DNA from: Methylosinus sp. C49 | GTDB lineage: Bacteria; Pseudomonadota; Alphaproteobacteria; Rhizobiales; Beijerinckiaceae | Reading direction: 5' to 3' | Assembly: GCF_009936375.1 (NCBI RefSeq) | Contig: NZ_AP022332.1 | Coordinates: forward strand, 930,001-994,000 | DNA length: 64,000 nucleotides | Position numbers and translations under genes: made by a program | Notes under the pieces: model-generated | Databases searched by the model: none | Told to the model about the DNA's origin: nothing | What the model saw: the letters and a program-made list of their open reading frames with translations, nothing else | Shown here: in pieces, positions 30,657 to 40,220 of the stretch | How positions within the stretch are numbered: position 1 is the first letter of the stretch | Layout: each line of letters begins with the position of its first letter

Positions 30657-31577
30657 TCAGGGGCCGGAGAAGCGTTCCGGCGGCGTCGCCCGGATGAAAT
30701 CCCCGATAGACGAGGACATTCCGACGCCATAGGTCACGCCCGTCTCGATCCGCTCATAGACATTGTCGATCCCTCTCGGGGTCTCGATGGTGATCCAATT
30801 GACGGAATGGCTCCCGGCGCCCGCGGTGGTGAAACGGGACCAGCAGCCGAACTGCCACACCGCCATCGGCTTTTCGGTGGTGAAATCATTCCACGGGCCA
30901 TGGGTGGTCACGGATCCCGAAGGCAGGGACGGAAGCCCCACGCCGAGTCCAAGGCCGATATAGGCATACATGCAGGCGATGTTGTTGGTCGTGTCCCAGA
31001 CGGTGAAAGCGGCGAAATCGACCAATGGGCCGCCGCCGAGCTTGAATCGCTTGAATTTCGCGAGCCGCGAGGCGTGGGAGGCGGAGACGGCCGTCACCAT
31101 GGCGATCCGGAATTTTTGGCTGAGCTTCGGCCGGGGCGGGACTTTTTTCGGCGGCCTCGGATCGGTTTTGAGCTTGGGCATGATCCAGAGCCGCACGGCG
31201 CGGTCGCGCTCATCGTCCAGCGCGTGCGCCTGGGCTTCTTCCTCGCCGACGGCGTTGGGCTCGATCTGGCTCGCGTCCACGCCGTGATCGAGGAGATAGG
31301 CCTGGACCGTCCCCACCCGGACCATGGAGGTCTCCATGTTCCAGGCGTTCGCCCCGATGCGGCTCGCCGAGCCGGTCATCCAGACGAATCCGTGATCATG
31401 CTCGAGAAGCGGCACGACGCGCTCGGCCAGAAATTTCTGGTGCTCCGTCTTCAGTGGACGAAACTTGCGCTTGTCGAAGTCGTCGAAGTCGAAATTGTAG
31501 AGCAGGGCCTTCAACATGCCGGCGCCGCTGAAATTCTGGTCGATCTCGACCTTGCCGGGACCCGTGGGTCGAAACAT
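30657..31577 (-). CDS. OmpA-like C-terminal domain protein of unknown role
   Basis: About 306 residues with no signal peptide. Residues ~40-140 resemble an OmpA/MotB peptidoglycan-binding-like module (GSASRIG, then NMETSMVRVGTVQAYLLD, then DERDRAVRLWI). The second half is unfamiliar, with a proline/lysine-rich linker (PPKKVPPRPKLSQK) and a Trp/Gly-rich domain. OmpA-like modules without export signals occur in secretion-associated or eCIS-like proteins, but nothing nearby supports that here. The ATG at 31577 has GGAG upstream; 31589 is an alternative. Function unknown. Confidence 0.6.
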   Translation of the reverse strand: MFRPTGPGKVEIDQNFSGAGMLKALLYNFDFDDFDKRKFRPLKTEHQKFLAERVVPLLEHDHGFVWMTGSASRIGANAWNMETSMVRVGTVQAYLLDHGVDASQIEPNAVGEEEAQAHALDDERDRAVRLWIMPKLKTDPRPPKKVPPRPKLSQKFRIAMVTAVSASHASRLAKFKRFKLGGGPLVDFAAFTVWDTTNNIACMYAYIGLGLGVGLPSLPSGSVTTHGPWNDFTTEKPMAVWQFGCWSRFTTAGAGSHSVNWITIETPRGIDNVYERIETGVTYGVGMSSSIGDFIRATPPERFSGP

Positions 31578-31690
31578 CGCGCGCTCCATTCGATCGTGAA
31601 AAAAATTTGCGCGGGGAAAAGCTCCGCGCCACGGTCGAATTATGCGAGCGTCGCCCGGCCAGACTGTGCGCTGGCGCACAGTCGCCGGCC

Positions 31691-33028
31691 CTATTCCGCG
31701 ATGCGGATATTTTTGAGCGGCGTCACCGTGGCCGCGCTCTTCGCCTCGCAGAGCGTGCGGCGGCGGTCCTGGATCGCGAGCCGCGCCTGGTCCAGCGCCA
31801 GCGAGACGACATGCAGCGCGGTACCGTCCATATTGCGCAGGCGCAGATCGGCGACGGAGCTGACCAGCGCCTGGTCCAGCTCGCGCTCATAGCTGTCGAG
31901 CTCGGCGAAGTCCTGGGCGGCGCGGGCGGCGGGCAGAATCTCGAGCAGGCGCTCGATCAGCTGCTCGGAGCGCTGATGCGTCTTTGTCCGCATGCGGCTG
32001 GCGAGCGCCGCCGCGGCGGAGCCCAAGAGCGAGGCGAGCATCGCGCCGAGATAGAAGAAGTCGCTGTATTTGTCGAAAAATCCGCGTTCGTTGCCGTCGA
32101 TGAAGTCGATCGCGCCCTGATGCGCGGGGACCGCCGCATCCTTGTCGGTGGAGGGCGCCTCGATATTATTGGCGAGCGGCGCGAGCGCGGCGATGGTCGA
32201 TCTATGGGTGAGGAACTGGCGCGTCGCCTCGCCGGCGACGCTCGCCGGAATCGACGCACGCCCGACGAGCAGGACGGCGACGCTGGTGGTCTCCAGCGCC
32301 TTCTCCGGGCGCGGCGGGTCGCCGCCGAAGGCCCCATGGACGATTTCGGTCGATTCGAGCGTCGGATAGCGCTTGGCGATGGCCTGGGCTTCCGACACGG
32401 GGAGAAAGACCGGTGGCTTTCCGGCGCCGGCGACGATCTGGTGGATGATCTCGCTCGCCGGGCCGATCTGCGGAACGGCGACCAGAAATATGGCGTCCAC
32501 CTTGCGTGCCCGCAGCGCCGCCTCGACCTCCCCCGGCTGGAGCGGGACTGTCGCAAAGCCTGGCTCGGGAATGTCATATTGAGCCAGGATTGTCCCGAGC
32601 AGCCGGACATTGCCGCGCCCGCCGACGATCTCCTGAACGACGCCGATTCTCTTGCCGCGCAGATCGCCGACGCGCTTGATCTTGGAGCCGCTCGGCGCGA
32701 CCAGCACGGCGGCGTTGCGATGCAGGATGACGATGGCCTGTGCCGAGGGCGGCAGCGCGTCGCTGCGCGCCACTGCGAGATCGGCCGCGCCTTGCTCGAG
32801 CGCGGCCGACGCCGCGGCCGAGTCGGCGACCGGCACGACCTTCAGCCGAACTGGCTCGTGCTGATGCGAGAATGCCTGCGCCGCCGCGACGAGCAGGCGG
32901 TGGTCCTGCGCGCCCTGGGCGACGGCGACCCGCAGCTCCGTCGGGCGGTTGTAGAGATACAGCGCTGTCGCCGCCCCGCCGACGAGGGCGAGGCAGATGA
33001 TCAGCGCCACGAGAATGGTTCGCAGCAT
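31691..33028 (-). CDS. TAXI-family solute-binding protein with two membrane anchors
   Basis: About 445 residues. An N-terminal hydrophobic segment (LRTILVALIICLALVGG) anchors a periplasmic TAXI/NMT1-like binding domain: RVAVAQGAQDHRLL, GAADLAVARSDA, GDLRGKRIGVV. A second membrane segment FFYLGAMLASLLGSAAAAL follows near residue 330, and then a ~95-residue cytoplasmic helical tail. Such proteins bind organic acids. TRAP membrane subunits are absent from the vicinity, and the C-terminal anchor with a coiled tail suggests a sensor or adaptor role instead of simple transport. An ATG at 33064 is an alternative start. Confidence 0.75.
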   Translation of the reverse strand: MLRTILVALIICLALVGGAATALYLYNRPTELRVAVAQGAQDHRLLVAAAQAFSHQHEPVRLKVVPVADSAAASAALEQGAADLAVARSDALPPSAQAIVILHRNAAVLVAPSGSKIKRVGDLRGKRIGVVQEIVGGRGNVRLLGTILAQYDIPEPGFATVPLQPGEVEAALRARKVDAIFLVAVPQIGPASEIIHQIVAGAGKPPVFLPVSEAQAIAKRYPTLESTEIVHGAFGGDPPRPEKALETTSVAVLLVGRASIPASVAGEATRQFLTHRSTIAALAPLANNIEAPSTDKDAAVPAHQGAIDFIDGNERGFFDKYSDFFYLGAMLASLLGSAAAALASRMRTKTHQRSEQLIERLLEILPAARAAQDFAELDSYERELDQALVSSVADLRLRNMDGTALHVVSLALDQARLAIQDRRRTLCEAKSAATVTPLKNIRIAE

Positions 33029-33130
33029 GGGATCAGCCTCGGTTGCGAAGCCGAACTTCCTCATATAGTGCGACCGTTTCTCGATTTATCGAAGGCGAAG
33101 TCGTGGAGGCTGGAGCCTTTCCGGTCCAGA

Positions 33131-33161
33131 GCGTTTCCGGCCCATGTCGGAACGGAAACGC
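33131..33161. terminator. Hairpin after argG
   Basis: Inverted repeat gcgtttccg (33131-33139) and cggaaacgc (33153-33161), 25 bases past the argG stop read on the minus strand. There is no clear T-run; it is a likely terminator or repeat element. A second gtttccgg-like block lies beside it. Confidence 0.4.
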
Positions 33162-33185
33162 AACTTTCCGGCAGAAGCCGAGAGG

Positions 33186-34433
33186 CTAGGGCTTGTCCTT
33201 CGCGCCGCGGGCGTTGCGCTTGGCCAAGGTGCGCAGGCGCAGCGCATTGAGCTTGATGAAGCCTTCGGCGTCGCGATGGTCATAGGCCACCGCGCCCTCC
33301 TCGAAGGTGACGAGCTCCTTGTCGTAGAGCGAGTAGGGGCTCTCGCGGCCGACGACATGGACAGAGCCCTTGTAGAGCTTCAGCCGCACGCGGCCGGTGA
33401 CCAGCTCCTGGCTCTTGTCGATCAAGGCCTGCAGCATCTCGCGCTCCGGGGCGAACCAGAAGCCGTTGTAGATCAGCTCGGCGTATTTCGGCATGATCTC
33501 GTCTTTGAGATGCGCCGCGCCGCGGTCCAGCGTCACGCTCTCTATGCCGCGATGGGCGATGAGCAGAATGGCGCCGCCGGGAGTTTCATACATGCCGCGC
33601 GACTTGATGCCGACGAAGCGGTTCTCGACGAGATCGAGCCGCCCTATGCCATGGGCGCGGCCGAGCTCGTTGAGCTTGGTCAGCAGCGCCGCCGGCGAGA
33701 GCGCCACGCCATCGACGGCGACGGCGTCGCCCTTCTCGAAATCGACGGTGACATATTGCGGGACATCCGGCGCCTTTTCGGGATCGATGGTGCGGGAATA
33801 GACATAATCCGGCACTTCCTCCGCCGGATCCTCGAGCACCTTGCCCTCCGAAGAGGTGTGCAGAAGATTGGCGTCGACCGAGAAGGGCGCGTCGCCGCGC
33901 TTGTCCTTGGCGATCGGAATCTGGTTCTTCTCCGCGAAATCGATGAGCGCGGTGCGGGAGGTCAGGTCCCATTCGCGCCAGGGGGCGATGACCGTGATGT
34001 CCGGCTCCAGCGCGTAATAGCCGAGCTCGAAGCGGACCTGGTCGTTGCCTTTGCCGGTGGCGCCGTGGCAGACGGCGTCGGCGCCGAGCCGGCGGGCGAT
34101 CTCGATCTGCTTCTTGGCGATGAGCGGGCGGGCGATCGAGGTTCCGAGCAGATAGAGCCCCTCATATTGGGCGTTGGCGCGGAACATGGGGAAGACGAAA
34201 TCGCGGACGAACTCCTCGCGCAGATCCTCGATGAAGATGTGCTCGGGCTTGACGCCCAGCAGCTCGGCCTTGGCGCGGGCGGGCTCCAATTCCTCGCCCT
34301 GGCCGAGATCGGCGGTGAAGGTCACCACCTCGCAGCCATAGGTCGTCTGCAGCCATTTGAGGATGATCGAGGTGTCGAGGCCGCCGGAATAGGCGAGAAC
34401 GACGCGTTTGATGTCTTTCTTGGAGCGGGTCAT
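33186..34433 (-). CDS. argG: Argininosuccinate synthase
   Basis: A 415-residue ATP-dependent ligase joining citrulline and aspartate in arginine biosynthesis. The ATP-pyrophosphatase loop AYSGGLDTS is at residues 14-22. [15 protein letters not shown] (around 126-140), the citrulline-binding [18 protein letters not shown] and the C-terminal tail are intact. Length matches the family (~400-415). It is monocistronic here, transcribed away from the Fur-family gene. Confidence 0.96.
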   Translation of the reverse strand: MTRSKKDIKRVVLAYSGGLDTSIILKWLQTTYGCEVVTFTADLGQGEELEPARAKAELLGVKPEHIFIEDLREEFVRDFVFPMFRANAQYEGLYLLGTSIARPLIAKKQIEIARRLGADAVCHGATGKGNDQVRFELGYYALEPDITVIAPWREWDLTSRTALIDFAEKNQIPIAKDKRGDAPFSVDANLLHTSSEGKVLEDPAEEVPDYVYSRTIDPEKAPDVPQYVTVDFEKGDAVAVDGVALSPAALLTKLNELGRAHGIGRLDLVENRFVGIKSRGMYETPGGAILLIAHRGIESVTLDRGAAHLKDEIMPKYAELIYNGFWFAPEREMLQALIDKSQELVTGRVRLKLYKGSVHVVGRESPYSLYDKELVTFEEGAVAYDHRDAEGFIKLNALRLRTLAKRNARGAKDKP

Positions 34434-34565
34434 TCGAGATACTTACTTCTTTCGGCGCCGCCTCGCGCGGGCGCGCATCGCGCCGCGACTATAGAGACGC
34501 GCCGCGCGCGCGCAAGCCGGCGCGGGCGCTCTCGTCAGGACGGCCGCGGCGCGCTACAATGTCCC

Positions 34566-35006
34566 ATGACCACCAAGCGAGCGGCGCCGGGGACGACGGC
34601 GCGGGGCCTCACGCCGGCGCGCCGCGCCGCGCTGGATATTCTCACCAAGGCGAACCGGCCGGTCGGCGCCTATGAGATGATCGATCTTCTCGCCGACGAG
34701 AGCGGCAAGCGCCCGGCTCCGATCTCGGTCTATCGGGCGCTCGGCTATCTGCTGGACCAGGGCCTCGCGCATCGGCTGGCCTCCCGCAACGCTTTCGTCG
34801 TCTGCGGCCATGCGCATGAGGCCGGCGAGCCGGTGATCTTCCTCATTTGCGACGAATGCGGCGAGGTGAGCGAGGCGACGAGCCCGGAGCTGACGCGCGG
34901 CCTCGCCGGCCTCACCGCGGCGGCCGGCTTCCAGCCGCGCACGCGCGTCGTCGAGATCGCGGGCCTGTGCGGACGCTGCGCCGCAGCGGAGGGAAAAGCG
35001 GGCTGA
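34566..35006 (+). CDS. Fur-family metalloregulator, Zur-like
   Basis: A 146-residue winged-helix repressor. The N-terminal DNA-binding half contains ISVYRALGYLLDQG. The C-terminal half has the structural zinc site CDEC (95-98) and CGRC (135-138) plus HAHE (82-85), and FLICDECGEVSE. This pattern is closest to Zur, which represses zinc uptake genes when zinc-bound. No znuABC genes are adjacent. The ATG at 34566 is the only plausible start, since the frame upstream runs antisense to argG. Confidence 0.82.
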   Translation: MTTKRAAPGTTARGLTPARRAALDILTKANRPVGAYEMIDLLADESGKRPAPISVYRALGYLLDQGLAHRLASRNAFVVCGHAHEAGEPVIFLICDECGEVSEATSPELTRGLAGLTAAAGFQPRTRVVEIAGLCGRCAAAEGKAG

Positions 35007-35386
35007 GCTGCTCCTTCTCGAGAACTTTACCATCGGGAAAAGGATTGGTGTCGACGCGGCCCCCGAACTTCGCCAATATCAGCGATCGCGCCCCAGTTGA
35101 TATCGACGGCCCGCGTGGAGCGATATCGGCGCGCGCGTGATGCGGACGCTCTCGGCGACGAGGGAATCGCAACTGTTACGTCTACCCTGAGCAGACTTCG
35201 ATGCTCATATGACAGGAGACGAGCTTCCCGCCGCGACCGGCACAAACCTTGCCTCGAATGCCCTGAGCTCGGTCTTTTGGCCATCGACAGGGGTGGGGCG
35301 GTCGACGGCGAAGACGAGAGGGCGGCCGATGGATTTCGAGCCGTCTCGGGAATCGTGAGCCATAGCGCTCCAGCGACAGGTGCCCC
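35007..35386. other. Intergenic stretch upstream of prkA
   Basis: 380 bases without a convincing intact gene. The right end must hold the prkA promoter and a weak ribosome-binding site. On the minus strand around 35069-35107 a short reading frame encodes DINWGAIADIGE, like the end of a polyketide ketoreductase domain; it is too short and isolated to call a gene. No hairpin or operator stood out. Confidence 0.4.
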
Positions 35387-37330
35387 ATGACGAACTCCGA
35401 CGTTTTTGCGGATTTTGCGAGGTCCTACAGAGGCAGAAGAGCCGTCGAGATGACGCTCTCCGAATACCTCGATCTATGCCGCGAGAATCCGAAGACCTAT
35501 GCGAGCGCAGCGGAGCGCATTCTCGACGCGATCGGCGAGCCGGAGCTGATCGACACCTCGCGCGACCCGAGGCTCGGCCGCATCTTCATGAATCGCACCA
35601 TCCGCGTCTATCCGGCCTTCGCCGAATTCTTCGGCATGGAGGAGACGATCGAGCGGATCGTCAGCTTCTTCCGCCATGCGGCGCAGGGGCTCGAGGAGCG
35701 CAAGCAGATCCTCTATCTGCTCGGTCCTGTCGGCGGCGGCAAATCCTCCCTCGCCGAGCGCCTGAAGGCGCTGATGGAGATCGATCCCATCTATGTGCTC
35801 AAGGCCGGCGACGAGCTTTCGCCCGTCTTCGAGAGCCCGCTCGGCCTCTTCGATCCGGCGACGGCGGGCGACATGCTCGAGCAGAGCTACGGCATTCCGC
35901 GCCGGCGCCTCAACGGGCTGATGAGCCCCTGGTGCCTCAAGCGTCTCGACGAGTTCGGCGGCGACATCACCAAATTCTCCGTGGTGAAGATCACGCCATC
36001 GCGCCTGCGCCAGATCGGCATCGCCAAGACCGAGCCGGGCGACGAGAATAATCAGGACATCTCCTCGCTCGTCGGCAAGGTGGACATTCGCAAGCTCGAG
36101 AATCTCGCGCAGGCGGACCCGGACGCCTACAGCTATTCCGGCGGCCTCAACCGCGCCAATCAGGGCCTTCTCGAATTCGTCGAGATGTTCAAGGCGCCGA
36201 TCAAGATGCTGCATCCTCTGCTGACGGCGACGCAGGAGGGAAATTACATCGGCACCGAGAATATCGGCGCAATTCCCTTCTCCGGCATCGTCATGGCCCA
36301 TTCCAACGAGGCGGAGTGGCAGAGCTTCAAGAACAACCGCAACAATGAGGCCTTCATCGATCGCATCTATGTGATCAAGGTGCCTTATTGCCTGCGGGTG
36401 ACGGAAGAGCAGCATATTTATGAGAAGCTGCTGCGCGGCTCCGAGCTCGCTGAGGCGAGCTGTGCGCCGAGCACGCTGGAGATGCTCGCCCGCTTCATCG
36501 TGCTCTCGCGCCTGAAGCCGCATGAGAACTCCAATCTCTTCTCCAAGATGCGCGTCTATGACGGCGAGAGCCTGCGCGAGGTGGACCCGCGCGCGCGCAG
36601 CATGCTCGAGTATAAGGACGCCGCCGGCGTCGACGAGGGCATGGACGGCTGCTCGACGCGCTTCGCCTTCAAGGTGCTGGCGGCGACCTTCAATCACGAT
36701 ACGGTCGAGGTCGCGGCCGACCCGGTGCATCTCATGTATGTGCTGGAGCAGTCGCTGCGCCGCGAGCAGATGCCGCCGGAGATCGAGAAGCGCTATCTCG
36801 AGTTCATCAAGGCCGAGCTCGCGCCGCGCTACGCAGAATTCATCGGCCATGAGATTCAGAAGGCCTATCTAGAGTCCTATCAGGATTACGGACAGAATCT
36901 CTTCGACCGTTATATCGACTATGCCGACGCCTGGATCGAGGATCAGGATTTCAAGGACCCGGACACGGGACAGCTGCTGGACCGCGACCTTTTGAACCAG
37001 GAGCTGACCAAGATCGAGAAGCCCGCGGGCATCGCCAATCCCAAGGACTTCCGCAATGAGGTGGTGAAGTTCGCGCTGCGCTGGCGCGCGGCCAACGAGG
37101 GGCGCAATCCCTCCTGGGCGAGCTATGAGAAGATCCGCGACGTCATCGAGCGGCGCATGTTCTCCCAGGTGGAGGAGCTGCTGCCGGTCATTTCATTCGG
37201 ATCGAAAAAAGACACGCAGACAGAAAAAAAACATGCAGAATTCGTAAGCCGCATGATGGCCCGCGGCTATACGGAGCGTCAGGTGCGCCGTCTGGTCGAG
37301 TGGTACATGCGCGTAAAACAGGCCGGCTGA
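35387..37330 (+). CDS. prkA: PrkA AAA+ serine protein kinase
   Basis: A 647-residue protein with an AAA+ core (Walker A GPVGGGKSSLAERL, Lys at about 119) and a C-terminal PrkA kinase-like domain. YeaG/PrkA proteins are expressed in stress and stationary phase and phosphorylate protein substrates in vitro; some relatives act as AAA+ Lon-like proteases. It starts the conserved prkA-yeaH-spoVR operon: 37 bases to yeaH and an overlapping stop/start to spoVR. The ATG at 35387 has only a weak ribosome-binding site, so strong promoter induction may control output. Confidence 0.93.
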   Translation: MTNSDVFADFARSYRGRRAVEMTLSEYLDLCRENPKTYASAAERILDAIGEPELIDTSRDPRLGRIFMNRTIRVYPAFAEFFGMEETIERIVSFFRHAAQGLEERKQILYLLGPVGGGKSSLAERLKALMEIDPIYVLKAGDELSPVFESPLGLFDPATAGDMLEQSYGIPRRRLNGLMSPWCLKRLDEFGGDITKFSVVKITPSRLRQIGIAKTEPGDENNQDISSLVGKVDIRKLENLAQADPDAYSYSGGLNRANQGLLEFVEMFKAPIKMLHPLLTATQEGNYIGTENIGAIPFSGIVMAHSNEAEWQSFKNNRNNEAFIDRIYVIKVPYCLRVTEEQHIYEKLLRGSELAEASCAPSTLEMLARFIVLSRLKPHENSNLFSKMRVYDGESLREVDPRARSMLEYKDAAGVDEGMDGCSTRFAFKVLAATFNHDTVEVAADPVHLMYVLEQSLRREQMPPEIEKRYLEFIKAELAPRYAEFIGHEIQKAYLESYQDYGQNLFDRYIDYADAWIEDQDFKDPDTGQLLDRDLLNQELTKIEKPAGIANPKDFRNEVVKFALRWRAANEGRNPSWASYEKIRDVIERRMFSQVEELLPVISFGSKKDTQTEKKHAEFVSRMMARGYTERQVRRLVEWYMRVKQAG

Positions 37331-37367
37331 TCGTAAGGCGAGCCGGTGAAGAACGGGTGATGGAACG

Positions 37368-38675
37368 ATGCACATCGTCGATCGTCGGTTGAATCCCGGA
37401 GGCAAGAGCTTCGCGAACCGCCAGCGCTTTTTGCGCCGCGCCAAGGATATGGTGGAGAAGGCGGTTCGCGAGGCGAGCAAGGACCGAGCGATCGGCGATC
37501 TCGAGAGCCCCGGAGAGATTTCCATTCCCTCCGAGGGCACGCGCGAGCCCACATTCCGCCACACGCAGGGCTCGCGGCGCGATCTCGTGCTGCCCGGCAA
37601 TAAGGATTATGTCGAGGGCGACCTCATCGAGCGCCCGCGCGGCGAAGGCGAGGGCGAAGGCGGGGGAGGTCAGGTCGGCCGCGGTGACGGGCAGGAGGAC
37701 GCCTTTCGCTTCATCCTCTCGCGTGACGAATTTTTGAGCATCTTCCTCGATGATCTCGAGCTGCCCGATCTCGCCAAAAGGCGCGTCGCGCAAACAGAGA
37801 AAGAAGGTCTGCGCCGCGCCGGCTACACCACCACGGGCACGCCGGCCAATCTCGCGCTGCACCGCACGCTGCAAACCTCGCTCTCGCGGCGCATCGCGCT
37901 GAAGCGTCCCAAGCAATCGGCGATCGACGATCTCGAGAGCCGCCTCGTGGAGGCGCAGAGCCGCGACGACGCCGAATCCGAGCGCCTCGCCGCCGAGCTC
38001 GAGACGCTGCGCAACAAGCGGTCGCGCATTTCCTATCTCGATCCGATCGATCTGCGCTATCGCCGCTTCGAGCGTTTTCCCAAGCCCGTGACGCAGGCGG
38101 TGATGTTCTGCCTCATGGACGTCTCCGGCTCCATGACCGAGCATATGAAGGATCTCGCCAAACGCTTCTTCATGCTACTGCATGTGTTCTTGACGCGGCG
38201 CTACAAGCGCGTCGAGATCGTCTTCATCCGCCATACGGATCGCGCCGGCGAAGTGGACGAGGACACGTTCTTCCGCTCCGCCGAGACCGGCGGCACAATG
38301 GTCTCCTCCGCTCTGCAGGAGATGCTGAAGGTCATTCGCGAGCGCTATGATCCGGGCGTGTGGAACATCTACGCCGCGCAGGCCTCGGACGGCGACAATC
38401 TCTCCAGCGACAATCCGCAGACGCGCGAGCTTCTGCAGAACCAAATTCTGCCGCTGTGCCAATATTTCGCCTATGTGGAAGTGAGCGGGCCGAATACCGA
38501 GACGCATGGCTATGTGCCGCATCACGGGCAGAGCTCGCTATGGCTCACCTATGCCGCGCTGCAAAAGGAAAGCGAGAAATTCCAGATGCGTCGCGTCTCC
38601 CGGCGCGAGCATATCTATTCCGTGTTCCGGCAATTGTTCCAGCGGCGCGCGGCCAAGACGGCGGAGGTCGGCTGA
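37368..38675 (+). CDS. yeaH: YeaH/YhbH family protein (DUF444, vWA-like)
   Basis: A 435-residue cytoplasmic protein. The first 100 residues are basic and end in a Glu/Gly-rich acidic loop (GEGEGEGGGG); a coiled-coil-like segment around 180-225 follows; the C-terminal von Willebrand A-like domain carries the MIDAS motif DVSGSM near 251-256 and a downstream TGGTMVSSAL threonine motif. It is encoded with prkA and spoVR in many Proteobacteria and probably acts as partner or adaptor of the PrkA kinase under nutrient stress. Biochemical function is not established. Confidence 0.92.
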   Translation: MHIVDRRLNPGGKSFANRQRFLRRAKDMVEKAVREASKDRAIGDLESPGEISIPSEGTREPTFRHTQGSRRDLVLPGNKDYVEGDLIERPRGEGEGEGGGGQVGRGDGQEDAFRFILSRDEFLSIFLDDLELPDLAKRRVAQTEKEGLRRAGYTTTGTPANLALHRTLQTSLSRRIALKRPKQSAIDDLESRLVEAQSRDDAESERLAAELETLRNKRSRISYLDPIDLRYRRFERFPKPVTQAVMFCLMDVSGSMTEHMKDLAKRFFMLLHVFLTRRYKRVEIVFIRHTDRAGEVDEDTFFRSAETGGTMVSSALQEMLKVIRERYDPGVWNIYAAQASDGDNLSSDNPQTRELLQNQILPLCQYFAYVEVSGPNTETHGYVPHHGQSSLWLTYAALQKESEKFQMRRVSRREHIYSVFRQLFQRRAAKTAEVG

Positions 38676-40198
38676 TGCGCGGCGAGCTGCTCTATGAAGG
38701 CAAGGATTGGGATTTCGGCACGATCCAGCGCATCCACGACGCGGTCGCGGACATTGCGCACAAGGAGCTCGGGCTCGATACATTCGCCAATCAGATCGAG
38801 ATCATCACCGCCGAGCAGATGCTCGACGCCTACGCCTCGACCGGCATGCCGCTCTTCTACAAGCATTGGTCGTTCGGCAAGCGCTTCGCCCAGCACGAGG
38901 GCATTTATCGCATGGGGCTGCAGGGCCTCGCCTATGAGATCGTCATCAACGCCGATCCCTGCATCAGCTACATAATGGAGGAGAATTCCGCCACTATGCA
39001 GACGCTGGTGATCGCGCACGCCGCCTTCGGCCACAATCATTTCTTCAAGCATAATTACCAGTTCCGGCAATGGACCGATCCAGAAGGCATTCTGGATTAT
39101 CTCTCCTTCGCCAAGGCCTATATCGCCAATTGCGAGGAGCGCTACGGCCATGCGGAGGTGGAGCGCCTGCTCGACGCCGCCCATGCGCTGATGCCGCAAG
39201 GCATAGACCGCTATCCGCGCAAGCGTCCCCTCAACCTCCATATGGAAGAAAAGCGCGAGCAGGATCGCAAGGAGGAGCGCGAGCGCGTCTATGACGATCT
39301 GTGGCGCACCGTCCCCGGCCGCGCGCATGGCGCGAAGCAATTGGCCGGCGACAAGCGTCGCGCCCTGCTCGGCCTGCCGCAAGAGAACATCCTCTATTTT
39401 CTCGAGAAGGCCGCGCCGCGTCTAAAGCCATGGCAGCGAGAGGTGCTGCGCATCGTGCGGCTCATCGCGCAATATTTCTATCCGCAGCAGCAGACCAAGG
39501 TGATGAACGAGGGCTGCGCCACCTATTGCCATTATCGCTTGCTCAATCGACTGCACGAGACGGGGCGGATCGACGACGGCAGCTTCCTCGAGTTTCTCAC
39601 CTCGCACACCAACGCCACGCGGCAGCCCTTCTACGACAGCCCGTCCTACAATGGCGTCAATCCTTATGCGCTCGGCTTCGACATGATGCGCGATATAGAG
39701 CGCATCGTGCGCGAGCCCACCGAGGAGGACCGCTATTGGTTCCCCGAGATCGCCGGAACCGGCGATGCGATGGAGGTGCTGCGCCATGTCTGGGCGAATT
39801 ACCGCGACGACAGCTTCATCGCGCAATTTCTGAGCCCGCGGCTCATTCGCAATTGGCGGCTGTTCCATGTCGTCGACGATCGCGAGCAGCCGCATCTCGA
39901 AGTGTCGTCGATCCATAATGAGCGCGGCTATCGCGATCTGCGCCGCAGCCTCGCCGCGCAATATGACGTCGGCGGCTATGCGCCGGACATTCAGATCGTC
40001 GATGTCGATCTCGCCGGCAATCGCAAGCTCGTGCTGCATCATCGCGTGCGCGACGGCAAGATGCTGGAGCTGACCAACGCCGCAATGGTGCTCGGCCATC
40101 TCGCCAATCTCTGGGGCTATGAGGTGCTCTTGCAGGAGATCGACGCCGGCACGGAGCAGGTGCTGAAGGAGCATATGGTGCGGCCGGAGGCGGGATGA
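38675..40198 (+). CDS. spoVR: SpoVR family protein (YcgB)
   Basis: A 507-residue SpoVR/YcgB family protein, full length for the family. Recognisable parts are YEGKDWDFGTIQRIHD at the N-terminus, FGHNHFFKHNYQFR with clustered His, and NEGCATYCHYRLLNRL. The name comes from Bacillus spore cortex formation, but the protein is widespread in non-sporulating Proteobacteria together with prkA and yeaH. Its stop/start overlap (TGATG) with yeaH indicates coupled translation. Molecular role unknown; it presumably works with the kinase module. Confidence 0.93.
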   Translation: MRGELLYEGKDWDFGTIQRIHDAVADIAHKELGLDTFANQIEIITAEQMLDAYASTGMPLFYKHWSFGKRFAQHEGIYRMGLQGLAYEIVINADPCISYIMEENSATMQTLVIAHAAFGHNHFFKHNYQFRQWTDPEGILDYLSFAKAYIANCEERYGHAEVERLLDAAHALMPQGIDRYPRKRPLNLHMEEKREQDRKEERERVYDDLWRTVPGRAHGAKQLAGDKRRALLGLPQENILYFLEKAAPRLKPWQREVLRIVRLIAQYFYPQQQTKVMNEGCATYCHYRLLNRLHETGRIDDGSFLEFLTSHTNATRQPFYDSPSYNGVNPYALGFDMMRDIERIVREPTEEDRYWFPEIAGTGDAMEVLRHVWANYRDDSFIAQFLSPRLIRNWRLFHVVDDREQPHLEVSSIHNERGYRDLRRSLAAQYDVGGYAPDIQIVDVDLAGNRKLVLHHRVRDGKMLELTNAAMVLGHLANLWGYEVLLQEIDAGTEQVLKEHMVRPEAG

Positions 40199-40220
40199 GC
40201 TTCCGCCTCCTGGAGCCCCT

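Noticed and set aside
38675-40198. SpoVR as evidence for sporulation
   Set aside because: SpoVR/YcgB with prkA and yeaH is common in non-sporulating Proteobacteria; no other spore genes are present.
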